A DNA stretch of 32,061 nt from an uncultured Bacilli bacterium (lineage in GTDB: Bacteria; Bacillota_I; Bacilli_A; RF39; UBA660). Location of the stretch: the NCBI GenBank assembly GCA_947626035.1, contig CANQQR010000010.1, positions 1 to 32,061 on the forward strand, written 5' to 3'. Both the position numbers and the translations under genes were made by a program. Each line of letters starts with the position of its first letter. The first letter of the stretch is position 1. Below, piece by piece: positions 8,833-17,724 of this stretch. The notes beneath the pieces are model-generated. The model was not told the origin of the DNA. It made no database searches and worked only from the letters and a program-made list of their open reading frames with translations.

Positions 8833-9762
8833 TTATTCAGTTTTTAATTCTAATTCAGTTAATGTCAATACTCTAGTATCTTTTCCAACACTGACAACTT
8901 CAATAGTTTGATTTTTATTTGCTATTTGAAAAACAATCAAACCATCTTTAGGATCAACTTCAACCGGTTTTTTCAATTTTGAACCATCGCCTTTTAATTC
9001 ACAAGTAACAGTTGCACCAGATTTACATTCTGGAAAATATAATGCTAAAAAATTACCTTTAGCACCTTTTTCAAAACCATCGAAATTTTGTACATAATTT
9101 ATAGTTCCATTTAAATTATTTAAAATCCCAATTTTTACATTATCTTGAAGTTCATTAACCTTTTTTCCGCCAAGATTAGTATCTGTATCACCCGTTGGAA
9201 CCTCTATATTAATTTTTTTTTTAGGATCAGTAAGTAAATCATCCAAATATTTACTAGCTTCTTCAAAATTAGTAAATGTTTTTGTTTTAGACCAATCACC
9301 ATTTTCCTTTTGCATTACTGTTCCATTTAAAGATGGTGTAACGTATTGTATTGATTCGCCTTTTGTAGTTTCTTCTGGAAGTGTTTCAGCAAATTTTACT
9401 TTTGATAAAAATTCAACTTTATATTTTCTAACACCTCTAACAACTTTAGTTAAAATACGTCCAATTGCTACATAAGGCGCATTATCAGTAGAATTTCTTA
9501 CAACTTCTCCATCATCTGATATATTATGTCCTAAAATATCAGCAAAAACTTTATCATCGTCATCATCTACAGACAGTGCAACAGTACCCTTATTAAAAGA
9601 AGTATCACTTTCTGCTACCGCATCATCAGCGTATAAAACAGCGCTATTGCTTTCAATGGAAACATTACAATTTACTGCTCTACCAAAATTTTCAGGTTGT
9701 GTAACTTCATCATTAGCATCTAATTTTGAATATCTTAAATACTTTAATCCAATTCTTGCCAT
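8833..9762 (-). CDS. Major tail (tube) protein
   Basis: 309 aa. MARIGLKYLRYSKLDANDEV with NVSIESNSAVLYADDAVAES is characteristic of the phi13-type major tail protein family of Gram-positive siphophages. The tube domain occupies about the first 190 residues; the last 110 (after KKKINIEVPTGDTDTN) look like an extra domain displayed on the tube. Its ATG lies 19 bases inside the preceding tail-terminator gene. A terminator hairpin follows. Confidence 0.85.
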   Translation of the reverse strand: MARIGLKYLRYSKLDANDEVTQPENFGRAVNCNVSIESNSAVLYADDAVAESDTSFNKGTVALSVDDDDDKVFADILGHNISDDGEVVRNSTDNAPYVAIGRILTKVVRGVRKYKVEFLSKVKFAETLPEETTKGESIQYVTPSLNGTVMQKENGDWSKTKTFTNFEEASKYLDDLLTDPKKKINIEVPTGDTDTNLGGKKVNELQDNVKIGILNNLNGTINYVQNFDGFEKGAKGNFLALYFPECKSGATVTCELKGDGSKLKKPVEVDPKDGLIVFQIANKNQTIEVVSVGKDTRVLTLTELELKTE

Positions 9763-10106
9763 ATAATTTCATCCCTTTCCTTATTCCAAGTCGTAACTTT
9801 ATGAAAAAAGTGAGTATCACTTTCATAAATGTCCTCACTATCTTCAATAAAATTCCAACCATTTTTATACAATATTTTTTTTAATTCATTTAATATATTT
9901 AAAAAATTGCTTTTACTATATATATTAAAGTCATATTCTACAGTAGTGGTATCTAATTTATCATCACTATAACTACTACCATGCTCACCGTTAGAAAAAT
10001 AAACTACATATTCTTCACTTGAACCCTCATAATTAGCAAATTCTACAGGAATTTTCTTACCATCAACTATAAAATTTTTAAACAAAAGTTCTATCTCATT
10101 ATTCAT
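9744..10106 (-). CDS. Tail terminator / minor tail component
   Basis: 120 aa, between the HK97 gp10-like protein and the major tail protein. Position and size fit the tail terminator that caps the tube and joins tail to head. The sequence (EYVVYFSNGEHGSSYSDDK, FNIYSKSNFLNILNELKKIL) has the alpha-beta pattern of that family, but assignment relies mainly on synteny. AGGAGT precedes the ATG by about 5 bases. Confidence 0.65.
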   Translation of the reverse strand: MNNEIELLFKNFIVDGKKIPVEFANYEGSSEEYVVYFSNGEHGSSYSDDKLDTTTVEYDFNIYSKSNFLNILNELKKILYKNGWNFIEDSEDIYESDTHFFHKVTTWNKERDEIIWQELD

Positions 10107-10109
10107 AAA

Positions 10110-10523
10110 CTACTCCTTAGGTAAATATTTATTTTGGACTCTTTCCATTTCTTCAGTAATTTCTTTTTTATTAAAAGATCTCCTAAAAAAAGGTTTTCTT
10201 GTCTCTCCCCTAGATGAGCCATGCTCTCTTGCAGCCACTATCAAAGGTGCGGGATGTTTCTTTTCTTCATCAAGATAACCAGAAAAATACACTCTCGCAT
10301 TTACAGCATCATCACTAGGCGTTTTATAGATTTTTGTAATATGTAAACATTTTTCTAATCTATCTGTATCACTAAATGACTTCTTCATGTTAACTTTTAC
10401 TCTTTCGCAAACTTTTTTAGCAGCAGAATTTGTCATTTCACTCATCATTTTAAATGTACTTTTATTGAGTTCCTCCAATTCTTTAATCAAATTATTAGGT
10501 AGTTGAGATTGAAACCTAGCCAT
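10110..10523 (-). CDS. HK97 gp10-like head-tail/tail completion protein
   Basis: 137 aa. ARVYFSGYLDEEKKHPAPLI with VAAREHGSSRGETRKPFFRR is the recognisable C-terminal core of HK97 gp10-family proteins, which act at the head-tail joint. It is preceded without a gap by the head-closure gene; its start overlaps that gene's stop by one base (TAATG). Four bases separate it from the tail terminator gene. Confidence 0.82.
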   Translation of the reverse strand: MARFQSQLPNNLIKELEELNKSTFKMMSEMTNSAAKKVCERVKVNMKKSFSDTDRLEKCLHITKIYKTPSDDAVNARVYFSGYLDEEKKHPAPLIVAAREHGSSRGETRKPFFRRSFNKKEITEEMERVQNKYLPKE

Positions 10524-10858
10524 TATTTAGTTACTTCCTTTGCTTGAATTTCTAACTCAACATTTTCTTCATTTATATTATTTAAATATTCAATAGTATA
10601 AATTTTTTCATTGTACCTAATAAACATATCTCTAGTAATAGTTGTTAATGGAAATCTGATTGTGAAATTAGTATATGCTTTTTCAAAGTCACTATCGTTA
10701 ATAATTAAAGTCATACCCTTAGTTGTTTTTACTTTAGCATATGTAGTTAATATTTCCTGTTCTTGTTTTGTTTTAAATCCATCTGTATCTTTCGTTATTT
10801 TTCCTTTAAAAATTGTTATTTTTTTATTATATTTTCCTGGATTAATAACTTTGCTCAT
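10523..10858 (-). CDS. Head closure / head-tail adaptor protein
   Basis: 111 aa. INPGKYNKKITIFKGKI followed by TYAKVKTTKG and the C-terminal YNEKIYTIEYLNNINEEN pattern match the phage head-tail joining (SPP1 gp16-like) family, a small beta barrel closing the portal channel after packaging. The ATG overlaps the preceding connector stop (ATGA). Confidence 0.85.
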   Translation of the reverse strand: MSKVINPGKYNKKITIFKGKITKDTDGFKTKQEQEILTTYAKVKTTKGMTLIINDSDFEKAYTNFTIRFPLTTITRDMFIRYNEKIYTIEYLNNINEENVELEIQAKEVTK

Positions 10859-11160
10859 AATAAATTTTTCCTATGTCTTCCTAAAATAGTATCAATAACT
10901 TTATTTACATTGGATTCTTCAACATAAAAACTACGATGATCATACATATCTTGACATAAAACATAAACAGCTATTATTAAATCTTCATGTTTGTCTAATT
11001 CCTCCTCTTTCAAAGCAGTCTCGTCTATAATATATTTTTTAGCAACTTTTAAATATGTAGATAACTCATACTGTATTTGAGGATTTATTTCACTAATTCT
11101 CAAATAATTAGCAATTTCTTTATAAGTTATCTCACTTACTTTAGTTATTTCTTTTTCCAT
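10855..11160 (-). CDS. Head-tail connector (HK97 gp6 / SPP1 gp15-like)
   Basis: 101 aa, mostly helical. It has the usual signature: ISEINPQIQYELSTYLKVAK, a central DLIIAVYVLCQDMYDHRSFY and a C-terminal VIDTILGRHRKNLL that is nearly invariant in this family. It forms the first ring under the portal. GGAGG lies 7 bases before the ATG. It is followed by closure, gp10-like and terminator genes in canonical order. Confidence 0.88.
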   Translation of the reverse strand: MEKEITKVSEITYKEIANYLRISEINPQIQYELSTYLKVAKKYIIDETALKEEELDKHEDLIIAVYVLCQDMYDHRSFYVEESNVNKVIDTILGRHRKNLL

Positions 11161-11181
11161 TTCTTTACCTCCAAAGGTAAA

Positions 11182-11502
11182 TTATTCAGTAATTTCATCT
11201 GACGTATCATTAGATTCATCTACTGGTTTTGAGTCATTATCTTCTGTTTTAGAAGATTCATCTACTAATTCTTTATAAGCTTCTATTTCTTCTTTAAGTC
11301 TAGTATTTTCCTCAGTTAATTTTTCAATAGTTTCATTAGCTTCATTTAAAGAATTTTCTAATGCTTTATTAGAATTTATTTTATATTCTTTAATTAATTT
11401 TGATTTAATTAAACTATTGGCCAAAGCAAGATTAGGGATTTCCCTAACCTCGCCTTGAGTCATAGAAATAATGCCACTAAAAGTTCTCAATGCAACATAC
11501 AT
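11182..11502 (-). CDS. Capsid-associated small protein with acidic coiled-coil tail
   Basis: 106 aa from the ATG at 11502; GGTGG lies 6 bases before it, and the track uses a TTG two codons upstream. The first 40 residues (MYVALRTFSGIISMTQGEVREI) resemble a small domain encoded directly after HK97-type capsid genes in many Bacillota phages. Residues about 45-80 are a coiled coil and the rest is acidic Ser/Asp/Glu-rich. No function is assigned; head decoration or a connector accessory is possible. Confidence 0.65.
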   Translation of the reverse strand: MYVALRTFSGIISMTQGEVREIPNLALANSLIKSKLIKEYKINSNKALENSLNEANETIEKLTEENTRLKEEIEAYKELVDESSKTEDNDSKPVDESNDTSDEITE

Positions 11503-11512
11503 GAACAACCAC

Positions 11513-12646
11513 CTACTCTCCAGCTGGTGTTGCTACAACAACAATTTTTTCAGGATTTTCTACTTTTTCATCAACTTCAGAATAACCGCATACACCTATA
11601 GCATGTTGAGTTGCATATTTTTCTTTTAATACAGTTATTTCTAATTCTTCTGGAAAATGTATTGCTAAACCACTAAAATCGCCATAGTAAATAACATTTT
11701 TAGAATCTTCTCCAAGTTTCGCAACATTAGCACTAGTAAATACAGGTTTACCTAATAATTCATAATTCCATTTTTCATTAAATACCCTATTTAAAAGATA
11801 GTTTCCATCATTATCTTTTAATTTTCTAATAGCCTTTCTAGTTTCCTTGTTCATAATCCAACAAGCGTCAATTTGATAAATATCTGGTACTTGTTCTTGT
11901 ACATCTATTAATTCATCAGATGTAATAGCAGCATTATTAGACAATTCAAATTTCATATTTTCGTAATCTTCTGATTTACCAATACCTAAAATTTTGCTAT
12001 CTGTACCATTTAAGCCCTCTTTTTCAAAGAAAACTTTAAATTTAAGTGCCATTCTATCAATTACATATTGTACTAAATCAAAATCACTATTTTTTAGTAA
12101 AGATTTAGAAACTTTTGCTAGTGATCCAGTTAAAAAGCCTTTTAACTCTATAGCAGAAAATTTATTAGATTTTTCTACTAATTCACTAAATTCTTCTGCA
12201 TAATCACAAGAAATATCATCAGATGAAGCATCTACTTTTGGAATAATAATATTTCCCTTTGCAGTATATCTAGTTGCTCTTGCAACTAAAGGAGATATTT
12301 CTGTTACTTTGTCTATTATTTTTTTAACTATAGTGCTACCAATTAAAACACCATTATCGCCCTTTGTCATTTGTGTTGCATTATTGTAATCTCTAATAAT
12401 GTTAGCAAAATCATGAATTTCTTTTTCTTCTTTTGTCATGTTATCTTGTTTTATTTCTTTCTTTTCCATCATGTTTACTTTTTCTTCCATTTCAATAGTA
12501 GCTTCTACATTTGATATATCTTCCATAATGTTATCAAATTCCTCCTTTTCCTCTTTTGTTACTGCCCTTTTTTGAGCCTTAGCAGCATTTAAAATATTTT
12601 CAGCTCTGTCTTTCAAATCGTTTAGTTTTTCATTTAATTCTTTCAT
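11513..12646 (-). CDS. Major capsid protein (HK97 fold)
   Basis: 377 aa. Residues 1-110 are a charged coiled coil (delta/scaffold domain) expected to be removed by the neighbouring protease. The mature part starts near MTKGDNGVLIGSTIVKKIID and contains HK97-family blocks (ISPLVARATRY, GKPVFTSANV, VIYYGDFSGLAIHFPEEL). The ATG overlaps the protease stop (TAATG) with GGAGG before it. The protein self-assembles into the icosahedral head. Confidence 0.93.
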   Translation of the reverse strand: MKELNEKLNDLKDRAENILNAAKAQKRAVTKEEKEEFDNIMEDISNVEATIEMEEKVNMMEKKEIKQDNMTKEEKEIHDFANIIRDYNNATQMTKGDNGVLIGSTIVKKIIDKVTEISPLVARATRYTAKGNIIIPKVDASSDDISCDYAEEFSELVEKSNKFSAIELKGFLTGSLAKVSKSLLKNSDFDLVQYVIDRMALKFKVFFEKEGLNGTDSKILGIGKSEDYENMKFELSNNAAITSDELIDVQEQVPDIYQIDACWIMNKETRKAIRKLKDNDGNYLLNRVFNEKWNYELLGKPVFTSANVAKLGEDSKNVIYYGDFSGLAIHFPEELEITVLKEKYATQHAIGVCGYSEVDEKVENPEKIVVVATPAGE

Positions 12647-13392
12647 TATTTCTTTCCTCCTATTTCCTTTAATTTATTTTCAAAATACTCATACTCTATT
12701 TTCTTTTCATCAAAAGCAACATTAGTAATGAGTTCATTTGTTTTGGTTTCCAAATTTTTTGGAATATTCTTATAATGCTTAAATATCTTTTCATCAACGC
12801 AAGCAGTATTAGCTTTAGCTTCTTTAATCAAATTAACATTAAAAAGATTATCTACTTCTTCCGCAGATAACCAGCTTTCAGCATCAATAAGATTTTTAAT
12901 AGTCTCACGATCACATTTAGTTTTCTTTTCATACAGTGGTAACATCACATTATCTTCTATTGAATTTAATGTATCAATTTCTTTTTGCATATCTTTTGCA
13001 TTTCCAAACGCAAGACTCATTGGCTTATGAATCATCAACATTGAGTTTGAATATACGTTTATTTCATCAGCCACCATTATTAAAAATGAAGCAGCACTTG
13101 CAGCTAATCCATCAATAAATGCCTTTATATAAATATTTTTAGTTGTTTGTAATCTTTGTAGCATTGAACACATTGTTGATGCAGCAAAAACAGAACCACC
13201 TGGACTATTAACATAAATATTCAAAGTGCTATGACTTGGTAAAGTATCTAATAAAGATTTAAAATCCTTCAAGTCTACATCTTGTTCAGATGGATACCAA
13301 TCATCATTCTTATCATTTGAGATTGCACCATAAATATATAAATCAGTACTTTCATCAGTTTGATTTTTAAACTCATAAAACTTATTCTTCAT
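12646..13392 (-). CDS. ClpP-like prohead protease
   Basis: 248 aa from the ATG at 13392, preceded by AGGAGGTG; the track uses a GTG three codons earlier that falls inside this ribosome site. The ClpP/crotonase fold is clear: INVY/LNIYVNSPGGSVFAA for the oxyanion region, catalytic Ser in GLAASAASF and catalytic His in MLMIHKPM. It cleaves the capsid delta domain and itself during head maturation. It overlaps the portal gene by 11 bases. Confidence 0.92.
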   Translation of the reverse strand: MKNKFYEFKNQTDESTDLYIYGAISNDKNDDWYPSEQDVDLKDFKSLLDTLPSHSTLNIYVNSPGGSVFAASTMCSMLQRLQTTKNIYIKAFIDGLAASAASFLIMVADEINVYSNSMLMIHKPMSLAFGNAKDMQKEIDTLNSIEDNVMLPLYEKKTKCDRETIKNLIDAESWLSAEEVDNLFNVNLIKEAKANTACVDEKIFKHYKNIPKNLETKTNELITNVAFDEKKIEYEYFENKLKEIGGKK

Positions 13393-14596
13393 TCTTATCA
13401 CCTCCTTTAATTAATTTTTTACTTGAATCAGTATTAGGCGTGTAATATTCTTTAGTCTTTATATCATAGATAACATTACCTAAATTCATAGCAATTACAT
13501 CTAAGCCCTCTATTTCATCATAATTTTCTAAATAACGTATCTCATTTAATGTAATCCATCCTGTTTCTTTAGCAATTTTATATGCTTCAAATCTTTCTTT
13601 CAAAGTACCCTTTAATATTTCTTTTAAGTCAAAAGAAAAGAAGAAATCCTTTTTCTCCGTTTCTAATAATAAATCCCTATTTAATGAACACTCAATTTCA
13701 CTTATAATAGGTAATATTGCTTCTTTAAGTGTTCCGTCATAATCATCCTTTATATGAAAAATATTATCTATTTCAGCATTTAAGTCTTTTCTACTTTCAT
13801 TTAACTGCATTTCGGTACTAGAATTAGAACATTCTTTAAAATCAATACCTTTATTTAAAACAACAGCATTTTCTTCATTATCACTTGAATATAATTTTTT
13901 CCAAGCATCTTTCAGTTCCTTTATAGCCTCTTCTGATAACTTATTTTCCGATTTTAAAAAACCTCTTTTATTCCCGCCCATTTTTAATTGCTTATACTGA
14001 TAAACTAAACTTGCAAATGCTGTTTCAATTGCCTTAGATACTTGACTTGTTACGCCTACACCATCAGCACCATTCTTTGTATTTCTCAAGAATTTTAAGA
14101 AATCATAGCTATGATAAGTTTTATCATTTACCAATATGTCATAATTTTTATTAATAGGATCTTTATTCATCGAAATTTGTACTTTATCATCTTCCACATA
14201 ATGAATCGATACAACTTTATTCCTGTTTTTTTTAATATAAGCATAGCCACCTTTACCTAACAAATAGTCTTCAATAATAGCACGCTTAAATTGAACACCA
14301 GTTAAAGTATCTTTAGTATCATCATTAAGTAGTCTTACCCTATCATCATCAACTTCTGTAACTTTTCGTTTTTTTGTTTCCTTATTAAATTCTTCTTTAT
14401 AAAGCTTTATCGGAATCATAGCAATAGTTCCAGTTATAAAATCAACAGCACTAGAAACTTTCGGAAGTGATAATGCTTTTTTTCTGTCAATTTCTTCTCC
14501 ATTTATTAATGCACTAAGCAATATGTCATCAACAGAATCAAGAGATATATAATTTTTAAAATTTAACTTTCTTTTTATAAAATCAAAAATTTTCAC
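13382..14596 (-). CDS. Portal protein (HK97 type)
   Basis: About 404 aa. I prefer the GTG at 14596 (VKIFDFIKRK) because GAGGTGG lies 7 bases upstream; the track ATG at 14614 has no ribosome site. Portal-family blocks are visible: KALSLPKVSSAVDFITGTIA near the N-terminus, VYQYKQLKMGGNKRGFLKSE in the middle and the DLLLETEKKDFFFSFDL helix-clip region. It forms the dodecameric ring through which TerL pumps DNA. A late promoter lies in the 100-base gap upstream. Confidence 0.9.
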   Translation of the reverse strand: MKIFDFIKRKLNFKNYISLDSVDDILLSALINGEEIDRKKALSLPKVSSAVDFITGTIAMIPIKLYKEEFNKETKKRKVTEVDDDRVRLLNDDTKDTLTGVQFKRAIIEDYLLGKGGYAYIKKNRNKVVSIHYVEDDKVQISMNKDPINKNYDILVNDKTYHSYDFLKFLRNTKNGADGVGVTSQVSKAIETAFASLVYQYKQLKMGGNKRGFLKSENKLSEEAIKELKDAWKKLYSSDNEENAVVLNKGIDFKECSNSSTEMQLNESRKDLNAEIDNIFHIKDDYDGTLKEAILPIISEIECSLNRDLLLETEKKDFFFSFDLKEILKGTLKERFEAYKIAKETGWITLNEIRYLENYDEIEGLDVIAMNLGNVIYDIKTKEYYTPNTDSSKKLIKGGDKNEE

Positions 14597-14676
14597 ATTG
14601 TTTCCACCTCGCATTTTAAAAATAAAAAAACAAACAAAAAATTAATTATCTTGTCTGTTTAATTCTTTACATTTTA

Positions 14677-14712
14677 CATTATATCAAACATAAAGTGTCA
14701 CAAGTGTCAAAG
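14677..14712 (-). promoter_or_regulatory. Late promoter copy 1 (portal, head and tail genes)
   Basis: Minus strand: TGACACTT GTGACACT direct repeats (14694-14709), then an extended -10 TGATATAAT (TATAAT 14678-14683). TTGACA is 21 bases from the -10, too far for normal use, so an activator is likely required. The block matches the 17.5 kb copy at 35 of 37 positions. It lies just after the TerL stop. Confidence 0.7.
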
Positions 14713-16431
14713 TTATATTATTTGAACAAAAAAGTCGCCATTTTCTAAATATTTTTCTTGTTGAAGCAAATAAACAGCATTTAATAAAGAAAATACCATA
14801 TCAACTTTACCATTAGATTTCTTTTTATGTATATATCTGTTCATATTTGTATCGTAAACACATTTAGCATTTTGAAAATTGATTTCCAAAAGTTTATTAC
14901 TTTCATATTTGAATTTTCCATCCATTATTTTTTCATACAATAACTTGGTTGGCTGATGTAAAGTATCTGAGTGTTGTCTAATTTGTACTGTAGTGTATTT
15001 GGAATCCCATTTTTGAGCAGAAGACATACAATTAAATCTATCATAACCAATACCCATAACAACTACATCATATTTTTCTTCAATATTAAACACAAATTCT
15101 TCTATAACACCGTAATCAACAATCTTATCGCCACACGCAATACATTTCATTGCATTAATAAAATCATAATAATTTATTTTTTCTACCTGATTCTTTTCTT
15201 CTATTCTACCAGCTGGAATAAAATCTATAGCTTCCGCTAAAATAGTACCATCATCATCCGCTACCATACCAACAGCACAATTATCATTTGAAATAGCAAG
15301 ATCCACACCTAAAAAAACTTCTCTTCCAGACCAATCAATTTTATCAACTCTACATTTTTGAACTTCACTTACGTCAATAAAACTTTCTGTTCCAGCTCCT
15401 TGATAAATAATATTACAGTGTTTTGTTAAAAAATTTTCTCTTAACCTTTCACGATCTATTGCATTTTGCCTTTTAGATAATAAATCCTTATAGACTTCTT
15501 CTATTTCAATAGCTAATGGATTAGATTGTAATATTACATTATCATCCGTAGCCCAATTTTTAGTTTCGTTTGGCTCATATAACAAAGCAAACACAGTCTC
15601 ATCGGTTTTTATATCATCTAATATCTTCTTTGCGTTATTTACTTCATCTTCCATAGGATTATCTATTGTCGGGTATTTTGTGCTTATTATAAATCCTAAT
15701 TTATTAATAACTAACAATTGACCTGACCTCATAGCTTCAATTGCGTAAGATGTAGGTAATGCCCCGACTTCATCTGCAATAAAAACATTAGGCTCTTTTC
15801 CATCCATCCTATTAGTTGAATAATTAAGAGGGTAATAAGTGATATCAGTTAAAACATTTAATATTCTATCTCTTAATATTTTAAACTCATCTTCCTCAAA
15901 TACATCAATATTTGCTTTAATAAGAGATTCAAGAGCAAGTTTTATTTCTTTTGCTAAAGCTCCATCTGGAGCAATAGAAAAGAACCTAGAAAATTTAGGT
16001 TCCAAATAAAATAATAACAAAACTAAATATGCAACTATAAAAGTTTTACCATTCTTTCTAGCTATTTCCAAAATTACAGTTTGATATTTTCTTCTTCTGT
16101 TATCTTCTCTATAAACTGTACATAAACTACCAACTGTCAACAACCACTGATAGCCTGCTAAAGCTTCATAAATACTTTTACCTGTTTTAGGACCTCTAGC
16201 CATTTTTAATATTTTACTTATTTTATCTATTTTAGAAACAAGCTTTTCATTTATACAATATTCACTACTTTTTCCATTAGCAATAACTAAAAATTTTTGA
16301 CATTGTTTTTTTACATATTTAGGAGATAACAATTGTTTTTCTCCGTTTAAATCATAATAGTAATCAGGTAGCTCTAATCTATCATTTACCACTGCTTTAG
16401 CATACTTATAACTTGGATGTTCTTTAATCAT
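14713..16431 (-). CDS. terL: Terminase large subunit (ATPase/nuclease)
   Basis: About 572 aa. Walker A ARKNGKT (ILEIARKNGKTFIVAYLVL), Walker B VFIADE, and nuclease-domain acidic residues starting at FLGVDLAISNDNCAVG are visible. It packages DNA through the portal and cuts concatemers. Start is uncertain: the track GTG at 16446 and the ATG at 16440 lie inside TerS; the ATG at 16431 follows the TerS stop directly. TerS, TerL and portal in this order are standard. Confidence 0.93.
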   Translation of the reverse strand: MIKEHPSYKYAKAVVNDRLELPDYYYDLNGEKQLLSPKYVKKQCQKFLVIANGKSSEYCINEKLVSKIDKISKILKMARGPKTGKSIYEALAGYQWLLTVGSLCTVYREDNRRRKYQTVILEIARKNGKTFIVAYLVLLLFYLEPKFSRFFSIAPDGALAKEIKLALESLIKANIDVFEEDEFKILRDRILNVLTDITYYPLNYSTNRMDGKEPNVFIADEVGALPTSYAIEAMRSGQLLVINKLGFIISTKYPTIDNPMEDEVNNAKKILDDIKTDETVFALLYEPNETKNWATDDNVILQSNPLAIEIEEVYKDLLSKRQNAIDRERLRENFLTKHCNIIYQGAGTESFIDVSEVQKCRVDKIDWSGREVFLGVDLAISNDNCAVGMVADDDGTILAEAIDFIPAGRIEEKNQVEKINYYDFINAMKCIACGDKIVDYGVIEEFVFNIEEKYDVVVMGIGYDRFNCMSSAQKWDSKYTTVQIRQHSDTLHQPTKLLYEKIMDGKFKYESNKLLEINFQNAKCVYDTNMNRYIHKKKSNGKVDMVFSLLNAVYLLQQEKYLENGDFFVQII

Positions 16432-16432
16432 A

Positions 16433-16921
16433 TTAATCATCTTCACCGTTTAAAACTGATAATAAAGTCTTTTTAGGCGCCGGAATCATATTTAAAGAAA
16501 TTTTAGCTCTAGCTTGCGGTGATAACGATAGTTCATTACAACATCTAAAGAAATCTTTTGAGTACATCTCTCTTACTGACTTTAAAGCAGCTATTTTCGA
16601 TACATCTAAACTATCAATTTCCTTTCCATCTGAATTAACTATCTTATTTGCTTTGTTAATTTCCTTTTCAATGCTTTCTAATCTTTCTATAGTTATTGCA
16701 GTTTGGTTTAGTAAGTATGAATCCAGATTACTTAAAATGTCTTTGTTTAAATTATTTAAGATGTCTTTAAAAATTATCTTTTGTCTTTTATTTAAATACT
16801 TGAACGGTTTTAACTCATTATTTTTTCCTCTTAATACTTTTTCATTTTCTTCTCTTGCTTTTCTTTGTTCCTTACTCATTTTCATTGAATTAGTTTCAAT
16901 AGCTTTTGCTGGTCTTGACAT
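16433..16921 (-). CDS. terS: Terminase small subunit (P27 family)
   Basis: 162 aa from the ATG at 16921, with GAGGTG 6 bases upstream; the track starts three codons earlier at a GTG. MSRPAKAIET and the C-terminal RCCNELSLSPQARAKISLNM are hallmarks of P27-type small terminases. It recognises the packaging site and recruits TerL. The GC-rich block just upstream (16977-16991) is a candidate cos core. Confidence 0.88.
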   Translation of the reverse strand: MSRPAKAIETNSMKMSKEQRKAREENEKVLRGKNNELKPFKYLNKRQKIIFKDILNNLNKDILSNLDSYLLNQTAITIERLESIEKEINKANKIVNSDGKEIDSLDVSKIAALKSVREMYSKDFFRCCNELSLSPQARAKISLNMIPAPKKTLLSVLNGEDD

Positions 16922-16976
16922 TTTTTCCACCTCAATTCTTACAAAAAACTTTCATTTTAGGCATTTTTCATGTTCA

Positions 16977-16991
16977 GAGGGGCGCGGTAGG
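16977..16991. other. GC-rich block upstream of TerS, candidate cos core
   Basis: GAGGGGCGCGGTAGG stands out in an 82-base, otherwise AT-rich gap between HNH and TerS. Cos-type phages with an HNH gene next to the terminase commonly have a GC-rich cohesive-end site here. Exact cut points cannot be read from the sequence; cos rather than pac is inferred from the HNH neighbour. Confidence 0.4.
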
Positions 16992-17012
16992 TTTTGAACG
17001 AACAACAAAAAA

Positions 17013-17444
17013 TCAATATTTAATGGTAGGGGGGATTAAGATTTTCTCTACTTCTTGCTTTATTTCAGCTAAATTACAATTAGGATTAGCTAATTTAAAT
17101 AAAATTTCTCTAGGTATAACATTATGTTCAGCAAGTTCATGATGATAACTACACAAAGTTATTAAGTTGGAATCATCTAAACCTCTACTTAGATCTTCCT
17201 CCAGTGGAACAATATGATGAACACCTAACTTATTGAAGTTGTATCTTAATTCTGTATTGTATATATTAGCAAGACAACAACGACATAAATTCAAATCTCT
17301 TTCTCTTATGCTTTTACTCTTTTCATGCCACTTATTTGTTGCTCTAAACTTATCTGCTTCCGTTTTACCTCTTACTTGTTTCTTAACATAACAAGTATGG
17401 TTAAAGTCATGAATTTTACCACATCTAGCACATGTTTTGTACAT
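17013..17444 (-). CDS. HNH endonuclease, packaging-associated
   Basis: 143 aa from the ATG at 17444. Zinc-binding cysteines (CARCG near the start, CRCC at about residue 60) precede the HNH core GVHHIVPLEED to SNLITLCSYHHELAEH. HNH proteins beside the terminase are needed for cos cleavage in several HK97-like phages, so this is probably a morphogenesis enzyme and not a selfish one. It is the first gene after the late promoter at 17507-17543. Confidence 0.9.
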   Translation of the reverse strand: MYKTCARCGKIHDFNHTCYVKKQVRGKTEADKFRATNKWHEKSKSIRERDLNLCRCCLANIYNTELRYNFNKLGVHHIVPLEEDLSRGLDDSNLITLCSYHHELAEHNVIPREILFKLANPNCNLAEIKQEVEKILIPPTIKY

Positions 17445-17506
17445 AAAAATCACTCACTCTAAATAAAAAAAGGACAACTTTTAATTAGTAATCCTTTCCA
17501 ACGTAT

Positions 17507-17543
17507 ACATTATATCAAAAATAGAGTGTCACAAGTGTCAAAG
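17507..17543 (-). promoter_or_regulatory. Late promoter copy 2 (HNH and terminase genes)
   Basis: Same block as at 14.7 kb: tandem TGACACTTG TGACACT (17525-17540) and extended -10 TGATATAAT (TATAAT 17509-17514), no correctly spaced -35. A hairpin-free leader of about 60 bases leads to the HNH gene. Confidence 0.72.
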
Positions 17544-17724
17544 TTTGCTTTTTTGAATTTTACATAATGACTTAATTCTGTTAAATTCGGGTTTATTAAG
17601 TAGTCGTAAAATCTCTCTCGAGAAATTAAAAGAAATTTTCACAACTTATCCACAATAATTTTTTTGTCAATTTACTTTTTTTCATTATGTTAAATTAACT
17701 GACTTTTTAAAAAAAATTAATTCA
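17544..17724. other. Non-coding gap between recombinase and late promoter
   Basis: About 180 bases without a supported gene. It holds one perfect DnaA-box consensus TTATCCACA (17646-17654, +), an 8-bp inverted repeat ACATAATG/CATTATGT (17562-17569 and 17683-17690), a direct repeat TGTTAAATT (17579-17587 and 17689-17697) and the palindrome TCTCGAGA. It could contain recombinase or terminase binding sites; none is proven. Confidence 0.4.
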
